The notes below the pieces were generated by a model, which was given only the letters and a program-made list of their open reading frames with translations, did no database searches and was not told the origin of the DNA. Both the position numbers and the translations under genes were made by a program. Of a stretch of 64,000 nt of DNA, positions 30,569 to 42,048 are shown one piece after another. The stretch lies in contig NW_026516337.1 of NCBI RefSeq assembly GCF_025602895.1, forward strand, positions 1-64,000. The letters are read 5' to 3'. Positions within the stretch are counted from its first letter, which is position 1. The number at the start of each line of letters is the position of its first letter. Source of the DNA: Polychytrium aggregatum. Its lineage: Eukaryota > Chytridiomycota > Chytridiomycetes > Polychytriales.

Positions 30569-31036
30569 GCGATGGAGCTGGAGCGAGCTTGGGTCTGATG
30601 CGGGGCTACGCCTGTCGTCGAACTGCCACAGCATTCTTCCGGTGATGGTTGGCTTGAAGCAATACTGGAAATAAGTTCCGGATATCCGCTGGATGCCGTG
30701 GATGAAGCCGTACGGCCCCGCTGCAAGCAAGGCGAGACTCTCGTCTCTGGACTCGTGCAGACGATATCCGAAATAAAAGACATCCATCTGCGATATCGGG
30801 ATCGACACATCGACGAAGAAATGCAGGGTGCTGGCCGCATGGTGTGTCAGATACCGTGATCCAAAGTCTGGGCTTCGAATGAGGCGGCTGAATCGGCGGT
30901 TGCTGGAGGAAAGCTGGAGCAGCGTGAAGAGATCGAGATCGAGGGCGATTGCGAGGACCAGCTCGTTTGGGAGAGCATCCATGAGCCTGCGATGCCCAGG
31001 AGCGTCCTGCAATCTGTCTGGGCTCGGCAGCGCCAT
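30569..31036 (-). pseudogene. 5' fragment of an F-box gene split by the outer LTR element
   Basis: From the ATG at 31036 the minus strand encodes an N-terminal F-box, LMDALPNELVLAIALDLDLF followed by LQLSSSNRRFSRLIRS, the Skp1-binding module of SCF ubiquitin ligases. About 100 further residues include FYFGYRLHESRDESLALLAA. The frame is cut at SLQLHR by the LTR. Its continuation is the fragment at 17567-18084, in the same phase after removal of the element and one GCGAT. The intact protein would have been about 325 aa without introns. Any product now would be a truncated F-box protein with a few LTR-coded residues. Confidence 0.8.
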
Positions 31037-31494
31037 CCCGGATGGTTGATCAGGCAATAGTCCCCGCGGAATGTCCCCGGCATCGAGCCAGGGTCAAAAT
31101 TGCGGTTGCCGCAGCACGCCAGGACGATTTGCAGCGGAAGGGCATCGCGAGAGTCAGCGAATTGCTGCAGATGCAGCCGTTGCAAGCGAGCGCAATCAAG
31201 CACCTTCGATCAATCAAGTGCCAATAGTCCATCGTAATGGCCGCTCTGGAACTATGCTCGGGTATGCGCTGCATCAACTTGCACCGGCCACAGACACGGT
31301 GAGTTTCGGGACTCCAGCGGCCAAGGTATTTGCAGAACGTTCTGTTGTTTCTGACGGCGCCTGAATGCATCGAGTCCCGACAACGGAGACGAGCTGCGGA
31401 GCTGGCTTTCCCTTGCCTCATATATCCCCGTGATGGAGGCGACAGAATTAGCTGACCCCGGGCGCCTCTCAGACCACCATCATTTCGAGGCAAC
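31037..31494. other. Divergent intergenic region
   Basis: 458 nt between the broken F-box gene start and the cyclic-nucleotide-binding protein gene. I see no gene or strong promoter motif here. Confidence 0.4.
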
Positions 31495-34400
31495 ATGGAT
31501 GCCAAGAGTGAGGCACTGAAGCTCCTCAAGTCCCACGACCAAACCGTCAATCGGCTGCACGAAAAGGCACAGACTATCGTGCAGCTGGCGAAAAATGATC
31601 AGACACTGGCCCCCGTATCGCCAAAGCCGCCGACATCGCCGGTCCGAGAGAAATTCGTGCGGCGGTCGATCTCTCTCAACATCAGCTCAAGCCAACTAGA
31701 CGAAGCCAACATGCCCAACTCGCTGGCCCAGATGTCCATCGCCCGCTCTGAAACCGTCTGCAAGGACGAAGGCAAGCATCACCCACTTGGAATGCTCCGG
31801 TCGAATGTATCCAGCAAAGACCTCAAGTCGCTTGGGAGTGAAGATTATGTGAAGCGGCCTAGTCGAGACCCCAAAGGATCCACAGCCTCCAAGCTCTCCG
31901 TTGCTGGGAATCAGCGAGAAACGGGCTCCCGACACACGATTTCCAGTGAGACGCCGTCGGCTGAGGTGGGAAATCGCATGCGGCTGTGTGGTTCTGCTGA
32001 GGCCTCGATCGGCTACGGTGATTAGAGTCTCAGCGGCGGGTCGCCCACGGATCCCTATGAGCCGGAATTGATGCCTTGCTCGTTTGTAATGCCTCCACGG
32101 CGGCTCACATCGCGGCGACAACGATTCCATGGGAACCCGCTGGGATTCTCAGCGTCCCCGCCCACGCTCGCGCTCTCGCACTCTGCCCCACAGGCTACAT
32201 GTTGATGCTAAGGTAGCTGTTTGATCGCTGTTTGATCGCTGTTTGATCGCTGTTTGATCGCTGTTTGATCGTTGTGTGAGCACCGCGGCCTGGGAGAGAC
32301 TGCATCTGGTGCTGCAGCTCCACGGAGCAGCGATATCCCATTTTGATTTCTGCTGTCGTCTCTTCACAGGCACTTCCCCAAGACTCAGTAAGCGACATGC
32401 ACGACCCAGCTTGGAGACCTCAAGAGTCATCAGTGCGCTGCTCTGTTGTCCCCGACTCGCACCTGATCACCCTGCGAAGTGGGTCTGTGGGATCGTCTGT
32501 TGCCGAGCGGCTGCCCCACAGCAGGGGCGCCTCGAATTCAGCGCTTGATTCATCGGCCGTTGTATCAACATCTGGCTATCTGGTGGTGTCTGAGCTCAGC
32601 TTGCTGGACCAGCCGCAGCCAGCTTCGACGCAACAACTGAGCCCCAAGGTCTCGATACCGTTACCGCCTATTTCCAATCGCCGGCTATCAAAGAGCAGGG
32701 ATAGCGTGTCCATGATCCACATCCAGATTGAGCCTGTTTCTCCCACTTCGCCAGCCACGCCGAGGCATCTGAGAGCCGATATACCCTCTGTCAAGTATGC
32801 GCCGCATCGGAGCAAGTCAATGAACTTTCACGAAGAGGAGCTCACCATAAGCACGAGCTTGCTAAGTTCCCAAAAGTCATCCCCCGACCTGGGGTGCGAG
32901 CATCCTCCGGAGATAAACTCGATATCCGGGTACCTCAGCCCTGCTGATGCACGAGCCGCCAAACGCAAGGGCTCGACCGCATTCCTAGCCCTCTCCAAGA
33001 TGAAGGAGTCGCGAGTCCGATCAAGGAATCCCGAGGCCCTCGAGCATTTCCGCAAGACGGTACAGAGGGTGATAAGGATGAACAGGATGATATCGGCGTT
33101 CCGGGTCGAGCCGCAGACCAACATCAAAGGAAAAGTCTTCAGCCATATACCATCACTGATGTCGGCCAGTATTTTGGACATCACATATACGGACGAGCGG
33201 ACCCCGGTTCTCATGTCCATCCTGAAAAAGTCGCCGGATTCCAGAACCGAGATCGAGTTGGATGTGCTGTGGCACTACTGTGGGCAGATGAAAGCCCTGC
33301 GCAAATTCGGGGCAATGGTCCAACGGGAGATATGCAAGAAGGCGTACTTTGAGGAAATATCATCGGGTCGGCTGATCCTCAAGCAGGAGACGGGGCCTTT
33401 GTGCTTCTACATACTGCTGCGAGGTCGAGTCCAACTCTTCAAGACCTATGGAGACCACCACTATCGTCTGGTCGAGGCAACGACCATGCTGATGGATGGC
33501 GATTCGATTGGAGACCCAGAGATACTCCAGGCTACCGATGAAGGCACCCAACGAAACGAGTCTGCCCTGGCCCTAACGAATGTTGAAGTGCTCCGTGTCG
33601 ACCGCTTCAACTTTCAAGAGATTCTCGAGACAGCCGCCGCCGCCGAAATGGAGCAAAAGATTCAGTTTTTTGCCTTGCTGCCCCTAGTCGTATCTATGAA
33701 CATCAGCGCCAACTCACTGGCTGAGAGGGCAATCGAACGAGAGTTTCTTCGAGACAAGGTGAGCATTTTTGTGATGCCATGGCCCTTGGGATGCCATGGT
33801 CCTTGGGATGCCACGGTCCTTGAGATGCCTGTCGGCCGAGAGCTTGCTGGTTCATGTGCCCATGTGTATATATCTTCGGGGAATGTCGCAGTACTTGCAA
33901 GAATGACTACGGCGACCCTGAGGGTAGCGGCACTGATGCTCACATAACCCAATCTATCCCACCACCTCCACCATCACCACAACCACCACCTCCACCATCA
34001 CCACAACCACCACCGCCACCATCACCACAACCACCGTCGCCGTCGGTAGATGATCGTCGAGGCGGCGCACCAATCGGACTATGTCTACTTCATTATCAAA
34101 GGGACATGCCGCATCATCACCGTTGTCGAGTATATCGAGTACGAGGCAAATCGTGGAAAATGGGCTGCCCGGCGGATCCCACCGGGGTTCGATGCGTCAA
34201 ACGTGCCGCTGGATTCAAGCCTCAAGGAGCGAGTAGTCAGCAAATCACTCTGCGTTGGGCACCTGGAGCATGGCGCATATTTTGGAGAGGGCTGGGTTGC
34301 TGACAGAATGAGGCGCAAGGGACGGCTAAAGCTTGAGCACTATTCCTGGACCGCAGCAACATCCGTGGTCGCCGACACACGGGTGCATTGCTATGCCATC

Positions 34401-34779
34401 GACACGGTGGGTGGACAGCCAGTTGCGTGACCAGCAAGCCCAATCCAAATGGGCGGCCTCTACGCCGATGGGGACTTGTTGAGAAGGGCTCAATCATTTG
34501 GGGTGTCGACCTTGACTGGCCGCCATATCCAACTCATCGGACACTCTTTGGCTAACTGATGGGCTCTCTGCCGACGCTGCCTCACAATGCCTCAACTGCT
34601 TGTAGGAAACCTTCCTGAACCACACGACGCTGGAGACAATCAAGTGCATCGAAAGCGATGCAAAGGAACGATATCCACCAAAGGATCGCATCATCGACGA
34701 GTTTCTCGAGAGCCGGGAGTGGAGCCTGTTCAAGAAGCATGTCGTCAAAGAAGTTCTCTACCGCAAAGCCGGCACGTAG
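31495..34779 (+). CDS. Cyclic-nucleotide-binding domain protein (CNBD2-like)
   Basis: Four exons (31495-31965, 32370-33758, 34050-34406, 34606-34779), all in phase 0, give 796 aa. The first 350 residues are Ser-rich and probably disordered. A helical block (EALEHFRKTVQRVIRMNRMI) precedes a first cyclic-nucleotide-binding fold (AYFEEISSGRLILKQETG, LCFYILLRGRVQLFKTYGD). A second follows across the exon 2/3 junction (FFALLPLVVSMN, REFLRDKMIVEAAHQSDYVY, FIIKGTCRI, LEHGAYFGEGW). Two such domains without a channel or kinase resemble CNBD2, a protein tied to sperm and cilia in animals. The phosphate-binding RxA signature is not obvious, so ligand binding is uncertain. The donor of intron 1 (GTGGGA) is weak. 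Introns 1 and 2 hold minisatellites. Confidence 0.78.
32216..32271. repeat. 11-nt minisatellite in intron 1 of the CNBD gene
   Basis: Five head-to-tail copies of GCTGTTTGATC, nearly perfect. Confidence 0.85.
33774..33829. repeat. 17-nt repeat in intron 2 of the CNBD gene
   Basis: About three copies of an ATGCCATGGTCCTTGGG unit, with point changes between copies. Confidence 0.75.
33957..34038. repeat. CCA-rich minisatellite in intron 2 of the CNBD gene
   Basis: A CCACCACC(T/G)CCACCATCACCACAA unit is repeated about three times just upstream of the exon 3 acceptor, acting as a C/A-rich replacement for a normal pyrimidine tract. Confidence 0.8.
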
Positions 34780-35059
34780 CTGTGTGCCAGATATTCTCTT
34801 CTTGGACAGCTCTCTCGAAAAGATACTGGGAATTTTGTCTGTTCAGGGGTTACCACATATGAGCGGCGTTCATCGGCATTTTGGGCTAACCCAGTACTGG
34901 CACCATTGTTGCCGGCCGTCGTCGTCAGCAAAGTTGTCCTGCTGAACACGGTCTTGAATACAGTGACGCAAGTAGCCCAAGCGCGGCGGATGTCCGCCAT
35001 GGGCAATGGACGAGCATATGTATATTCAGGGGGCCGAAGGATGGTCGTCCGTGGGGAGG

Positions 35060-38000
35060 TTAGACATACCGATTCATCTCCATGACCATCGATTGATCCA
35101 TAGGCACCCGATAAAACACCATGTTTGACCGCTCGTGGTTGATGCTCATGAACTTGAACATTCCATTCAGCAGCGTCTTGCGCAAAAAGTTGAAGGAACC
35201 CCAGGCGGTGTCATTGCTGACAATTTCAGTGCGTCCGATGACGTACACGGTGTTGCGTCGGCACAAGTTCATCCGGCGATAGTATTCCTGGATGACAGCG
35301 TCGTTTGTGTCGCTGTTGCGACTCTGCTCAGAGTCCGGCAGCACTCGATTGATCAGTGGGTGCGGCGTGCGAACATCTGCACCGGCAAATCCATCGAAGG
35401 AATCGTGATCCAGAGGCTCCGTTCTCGAGCCCTTCTCGAGAGTCTCTCGTCCGATCGACACAATCAGGTTCATGATCAAATCGGCAAGTTCATCGCCCGA
35501 ATCGACAATGTCGAGGTAGCCATACGTTACGATTGCAGAGTAGAAGCCAAGATATGGCAAAGGCCGCAAGCGGATTCGATCTTTTTCGTGAACGTAAGGC
35601 GCCTCGGTTTGGTTGATTGAGATGAAGACCATCACCTAGAGTCAGTCGATTCTGTTAGATTCCCAGCACACAAACATCAACCGAAACAGATGGAAGGGGC
35701 TGCCAAGTAAAGTCGCTGTGTCCGGCAACGCAGACGGGACTCGCGGCGTACCTCAAAGAGCGAGGGCAGATGCTCGACGTAGTGTCGCAGCATGATCTTG
35801 TCCAGGTAGCTGGTGGTGCTATAGCACATGGCCATGCCAGGCAGACGGACGATGCGGATGCGACGGTCGTGCAGTGGTATCTGGTGGACGACAACATTAC
35901 AGGTTTCCAAGGCCTGAGAGCCACATGGCACTGAAACTAGCATATTTTCGGCCACGTCGCCGACCATGTTTGTGATTGTGACCGAGAAGTTGGAGTCTTC
36001 CGGCAGTCCGTCGATGCGCAACGTTTCATCGAGAGATGAAACAGCATGTGCGGCCGTGTGCTTGCGTTTGTGGAGTTGCTTGCTCGGTGGCGCAGCCAGA
36101 GTCTCTGGGACGATTTCGGAGCCGTCCGCCGACGCCTCGGTGCGCAATGGGTCGACCATGGACTTGGCCAGCTTGAGGGCTTGCAGCATAATTTCACCCC
36201 GCGAAAACGATGTGATGGGCTCTGATCTGGAGAAGCAGCTGTCTCGGAGGCGTTCTCCCCACTGCCAGACAGCCATGAGGGCTGCAACGACCAGGGCCAG
36301 GGATACGGGCATCCAGCCGCCTTGGTCAAATTTGAGCAGCGAGGAAGAGAAGAAGGCGGCATCAAATAGACTTGAGGGGAGAGATGGGTATGCAGTAGTA
36401 AGTCTCAAGCTTACAAGGCGATGGACAAGAAATGTAATCGATGGCGATGCGGATGGGCTGACTTGTCGATATGACGGCGGCAGTGATGTAGCTTGCGCAC
36501 GGTTGCTGATTTGACAGCACGCCAACTTACCCCTGGAGGATGACGAACAAGATGATGATGGACCAGTGGAGTTCCCAGCAGATGAACATCACTACCGCTA
36601 TCAGAAAGGTGGTCATCAACATCACGAAGCTGACAGCAATACCAAAGGCTGCAGCGAGCCGGGCAGAATGACCAAAGCCCACAACGACGAGAAGGGTCAG
36701 GACCATCATGATGTTGTTGGCTGTGGGGACATAGACCTGCCCATGCACCGAAGCAGAGGTATGGATGACTTTGATCGGCGGAAACGAGTTCATCGCAGTG
36801 GCTTGGTAGATGATCGAGAACGTCGCCGAGATCAGAGCTGAGGGGCATTTGTCATAACACCGAGGGTATGGAGGTTAGCTATATCACGGAATCTAGACCA
36901 CGGCACCTCTGGCACCGTGTCTGCAGAGCATATCCGAGTCGAACTCCTGGAAGTCATGTACATGTCGATGTTGCGCCACAAGGAGATGTGGCAAGCGGCG
37001 CAAACATGTATCGGACGTACATTGAGAGGCCACGATCGTTGCCAGGATAGAGAGCACCAGCATAGGGATGTAGATCGACTTGGGAACGGCTTCCCAGAAG
37101 ACGTTGCTGTAGATGGTTGGGTCGCGGAGGAGCTCGGCGGCCAGTCCGGAGTAGGACAGCAGCAGACATGGAAAGATAATGACCAGTGCCGAGAATCGCA
37201 GGGACGGGCGGCTAAAGTGGCCCAGATCGGCGTAGAGCGCCTCCTGTGTTCAGGCATAGGAGAAACAAGAGCCAGCGACGACACGGGTAGTGTAAGACAC
37301 AATGCGCTCCACTGATTCCCTTCCCCAAACTTCAAAGCAGAGACCACTGTGTTTCGAAACATACCCCTCCGGTGACACAGAGCAGCACCTGTGCGGGATG
37401 ACAGCCAGAGAACAGACGGATGGTCCGTCGCCGATTCATATGGAGTAGGGAGGCATGCAAAGCGGTGAGTAAGCGGGAATCACATAGCAGGCAGCAAGCA
37501 GTGCGTATACGTACGCCTCCGAGGGATGCCCAGGCGTTGTATCCATTCCGGCCAAAATATGCTGAGTGGGACAATTGCAGAGTCCGCACAAGCGGTATTT
37601 TAGTTCGCAGGCTGACAGCGACATCCGACTGTTATCCGGAGTGCAGCACAGAGCTGTCGAGATGGGCACACGCCGAGACGGACATGCGCCAAGATGGGCA
37701 CACTCTGAGTGGCAGGGCCGGGACTTACATATCGCATACATGGGATTCCAAGCCGCAAAGACAAGCGAGGCATTCCCGCATGAGACGATGCTCCAAGCGC
37801 CGATCGCCCCAATCGACAATATAAAGAGCAGGATGATGGGAGAGAAAAAGTTGGCCAGACGATGGGTTCCGTAGGACTGGACCAAGAACAGCGCTATCAG
37901 CGTGATGCAGCTCAGAGGCACGATGAGGCCTTCGCTTCCTGGGAACAGGGGTGTCAGGCCTTCGTATGCCGAGAGCACCGAGATTGCGGGTGTCAAGATG

Positions 38001-39175
38001 CCATCGGCTGAATGATGCGAGCAAGGCGGGCGGGGACGAGACCGGGGTGAGAATACGGGTCAGTCTTGCGACCAGTGGCGACAGCGGCGATCGAAGACAA
38101 CGGCATGGGGTGATCCAGATCTCGGGCGAGTAATACTGCTCCAGAGCACATCCGCGCAAAGCTGGGTGGATGACGCGCTGCACCAGATACCCACATCCCA
38201 TCATGCACGACGGCAGCAGCACCGCAACCAGCAACGCCGTATGCAGATGTGGGAACTTTTTGAGGATCGGTTGGCTCTTGGGCTTCACATCGGCATCAGG
38301 GTCCGTCAGCTGGACCTCCTTCTCGAAGATCGAATCTGTCTTGGAGTGGACAGAGAGGCCGGAGAATCTGAATGCCAGAAGCATCGCGGAGCGGTTAGGG
38401 TGCATCTAGTCTGATCGGCTGGGGGCGAGACAAATATCGTCCACGCTCCAGCCGCCCGCCAGGTTCATATCGAGCACGACATGAAAATCGCACCTGCATA
38501 CAAGAGAATAGATGGCAAAGGTCCCTCCCTCGCCATTGTCATCGGCAAGCAGTACGATGCCTGTAGCGAGCCCGCCGGTATCGGACGATGGAGAATGTTA
38601 GATCCACAATCAAAGCCAGACCCGCAGCTCTACCCAGGCATCCCCAAGGGCAGACCGAGGACATCATCATTCAAGAGAGCCAAATATGGATGTGGCTGGC
38701 AGTTAGCCATCCGACGACTTGGGGGCAATTGCGCCATACCGCAGTACTTGATGACGATGATGATGGTCAGTGTCCAGATGATCAGCGACAGGATGCCCTG
38801 AATGTCATCTTGAGTTGGCGGCTGGCTCCACAGGCCCTGAAGGGTATAGAGTGGCGAAGTGCCGAGATCTCCATAGACAACGCCCAGCGAAGCATACGAC
38901 AGAAGGAGCTCCCGGGCAGCCCATCTGGTCTGCGATGGTCCGGGGCGAGGGTAAGGTTGGAGGCGACAGTCGAGCGGGGGCCCGAAGCAAGCCATTCTCG
39001 AGTGCGTGCATGCAGCGGCGCTGACCTTGGGCGAGTTTGTCGTTTCGGCGGCGTGCGGGCTCATGTCGGCGATGGACGAGAGCGAGCGCAATGAGGTCCG
39101 CTGGGTCCGATCAGAAGAAATCGAGCACGGACCACGTGGGATGTGGCTCGGATTCCGACGAGCCGGCTCGGGCAT
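35060..39175 (-). CDS. HAK/KUP-family high-affinity potassium transporter
   Basis: Eleven exons (39175-39026, 38929-38740, 38560-38494, 38367-38195, 38007-37729, 37561-37515, 37388-37365, 37243-37021, 36837-36531, 36370-35752, 35635-35060) sum to 884 aa. HAK proteins are plasma-membrane potassium/proton symporters with about 12 spans. Family landmarks appear in order: [150 protein letters not shown] and [16 protein letters not shown] long cytoplasmic C-terminal region follows. The [11 protein letters not shown] and GDLGTSPLY motifs are diagnostic. Exon 7 is a 24-nt microexon. Intron 1 (96 nt, donor GTCAGC) is a multiple of three without a stop, so its retention would keep the frame. Confidence 0.93.
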
Positions 39176-39968
39176 GCGCAGCGCGGTGGACAAATCAAGA
39201 GCGGGTCAGGACAGTGCGATGCAGCGTTTCCAAAATGAAATGGGACACCCCGTTTGAGCCAGGACAGTTGATTCTCTGGAACTCGAATACACCCACTCAT
39301 TGCCATCATGACCAAGCAAGTATGTCCAAGAAGACCGATATTGTGCTCGCCTTTGGGAATGCCTCGTGGAAGCAAGGGAAGGGATATGCATCCAGCTCAC
39401 GGAGACTGGTTCGCCAAGTACTTTGAGCGATTCATCCACCACCACCAGAGACGGCCGCCAGACAGATCCATCTCTAAGACTCGAGTATCTTGATATCGAT
39501 ACACCATGGAGCTGTCCAGAGAGTCGAGTGGATGCATCACACTCCCATATCGACACAGGGATCGACCAAGTGTATTCAAAACTACGCTCCCCAAACCAAC
39601 GAAATCAAAGAGATTGCCAACCAGGACGGGAAACAATCGCATGGCTTGTTCACTGGAGCATCCGGATCGGCAGACTTGTCTCGTTGATGCCAGAGAGTGA
39701 CTGTCCCGTTTCTTTCTGGACGTCTGTATTCTCCGCATCCACAATCGCGCCGCTCTCTCTCTGCATGCATGTCGAATCCCTGACCAGGCCAGGCGATGTG
39801 CGGCATGAACACACGCCCAGGATAGCTATCTGGAGCCAAAGCGCTGTCGCGTTGAAAGGAAACGTGAATGTGAGCAAATGCCGTCGCTGAACTGCTCGAT
39901 GCCCCATGTTGTCGCTGGTCACATCAGCGACTGTCGATTTCGGACCTGACGCTGCATTTTCAGACCCT
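39176..39968. other. Intergenic region upstream of the HAK gene
   Basis: 793 nt between two minus-strand genes. I find no supported coding region. It presumably carries the transporter's promoter and the cyclophilin gene's 3' end. Confidence 0.45.
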
Positions 39969-41778
39969 TCACGCATCCGCTTCGACACTTACCAAGCTGC
40001 CACGTCCCTTGACAATGCGTCCTTCTCTGTCGTGCCGGACAACGCTGGATCCGTCCTTGCCAGCCCCGAGACGGGAAAAAACGTCGGTGCGTCTGTCGTG
40101 ACCGTCAAAGCGACCGTCGCGATCCTGGTCTCGATCTCGATCTCGATCTCGGCTACGGTTCCTATCTCGGCTACGGTCTCGATCTCGGCTACGGTTCCTG
40201 TCTCGGCTACGGTTCCTGTCTCGATCCTGGTAGCGAGGTCGCTCGGGCCGTCTCGAATCGTATGATCGGTCTAGCCAGTTTCTGGGCTCGTCAAAGTCAT
40301 ATATCTTTGTCTCGGTCGCAGCAGCGCTGTTGTTGACTTCCGAAGAGTTTGCCGTCACTTTCGAATGCTTGGCTCGTTTCGACTGCTTCTGCTTCCTGGT
40401 CGTTCGCTTGGATCGACGCGACGACGACGACGACGAGGAGGAGGAGGATGCCGATGACGATGCCGATGCCGATGCCGATGACGACGACGATGATGATGAA
40501 GATGAAGTTGACGATGACGAGGCAGACGATACCGAGCTGACCGAAGGGCTTCTCTTTCGACGAAGTCTTCTCTCAGGCATATCCGTGGCTGGAGCAGCTT
40601 CAGGGGCTCGGGCTGGGCGCACTTCAGGCGATCCCATACGCTCCAGCTCGCCACACTTCACAATCACCACAGGCTCAAACGGTTTGTTGTGCTTGTCGGT
40701 CGGCAGATCTTCGATCTCGCGAACGACTGCCTCGCCTCGAACGACGCGGCCAAAGACGACATGCTTCCCATCTGAATTCGGCCACAGCAGGTGCCGTAGG
40801 ATTGGTGAGCTGGAATTGGTCTTTTGGCGGCCAACTTCCCGAGTGCATGGACAGCGGACTTACCGAGGTGAGGCGTAGGCCGTGAGGTAATGAAGAACTG
40901 GCTCCCATTCCTTCGCGGAGGCCAAATCATATCCACATATGTATCAGGCGATGGGTGGGTTAGTTGATGACCCGAATGCAATGACACGTCGTGGCAGTCG
41001 GCTCAGGAAAAATCCCTACGTATTGGGCCCACGGTTCGCCATCGAGAGGAGAAGAGGGCTATCGTGCTTGCGCTTGAGCGCTTCATCCGGGAAGGTAGCT
41101 CCATAAATGCTTTCGCCACCGGTTCCGTCGCCTCTGGTATAGTCTCCGCCTTGGATCTAAGCAGATGATTTCCAGGTGAATGGCCATGCCACATCCGCCA
41201 GCGTCAGTGAAAGGCAAACGACATGGCTGGAGCCATCAGCAAGCAAGGGCGTGCAGATCAAGCTGCAGAGAATCCATGCTTCGTCGATCAAACCGTCGGC
41301 TTAGTGCTGGATCGGGAGCTCGAGCCCCAGCCGCCGGATCTTGCCGAGGACGCACCATAAAATCTTTGATGATCCTGTGAAATTTGGATCCTTTGTAGTG
41401 GAGTACGTTGCCAGAGGCAGAGCTGCGCCCCTTCTCGCCTGTGGTTGCGATCCGATCCGAGTCGTTGATGTGAGCGATCTGTCCTGTCGAGCGAGGGCTA
41501 CCCGCGGATGTGTACCAGAGACCACAGAAGAGGCCTTCTTTGCAGCAGACACACTCACCTGTGCACAGGGCACGAAAGTTTTCGGCGGTCCGGGGAACCT
41601 CATCGCCAAACAGCTCGAGTTCGATCCTGAGTTGCATTTACGAGATCAGCCCAAGAGTCAGTCAGGCTTCCGAACCAGAACGAAGGGGGGACACTGATCA
41701 CAGCCAATGCAGATGAACAAACCTTTTGGCTGGGCCGCTGCCGACCTGGATATCCAAGAAGCATCTGGGCCTCGACAT
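39969..41778 (-). CDS. Nuclear cyclophilin (peptidyl-prolyl isomerase) with RS-type tail
   Basis: Six exons (41778-41723, 41626-41559, 41438-41356, 41156-41020, 40910-40864, 40771-39969) give 397 aa. The N-terminal cyclophilin domain is complete: [105 protein letters not shown]. The catalytic Arg in FHRIIKDFM and the NGSQFFIT strand are present. The C-terminal half is a Ser run of about 50 residues followed by basic blocks and a long Arg-Asp/Arg-Ser repeat. This resembles SR-cyclophilins (PPIG, NKTR, plant CYP63) that work with splicing factors in nuclear speckles. The RD/RS repeat is coded by imperfect TCTCGATC/TCTCGGCTACGG repeats (40124-40226). Confidence 0.92.
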
Positions 41779-42048
41779 GGCTGCGTTGGTGCTGGGAGGG
41801 TGTGTGCAAAACCAAGCCGACACGCAGCCTCGAAGATCTGCTTCTGGCGGCGATCGCAGCCGCGCCCCACTGGTGTGGCTTGTGCAGCCCATGTCGAAAA
41901 CCCAGCGTGCTGGCGTCTCGATTGAGCGACTACTGGTTTGGACGAGAGGGAGCGATGGACATGCGTATATTCGGGCGCAAAGCAAACGACTCAGTCGAGA
42001 CATGGCGTGCCGATAGCTGCCATGATCATGATACAGCGCACACATCCG

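Noticed and set aside
32216-32271. Regular repeats considered as a CRISPR-like array
   Set aside because: Repeats are contiguous without unique spacers and lie in a fungal intron; this is a minisatellite.
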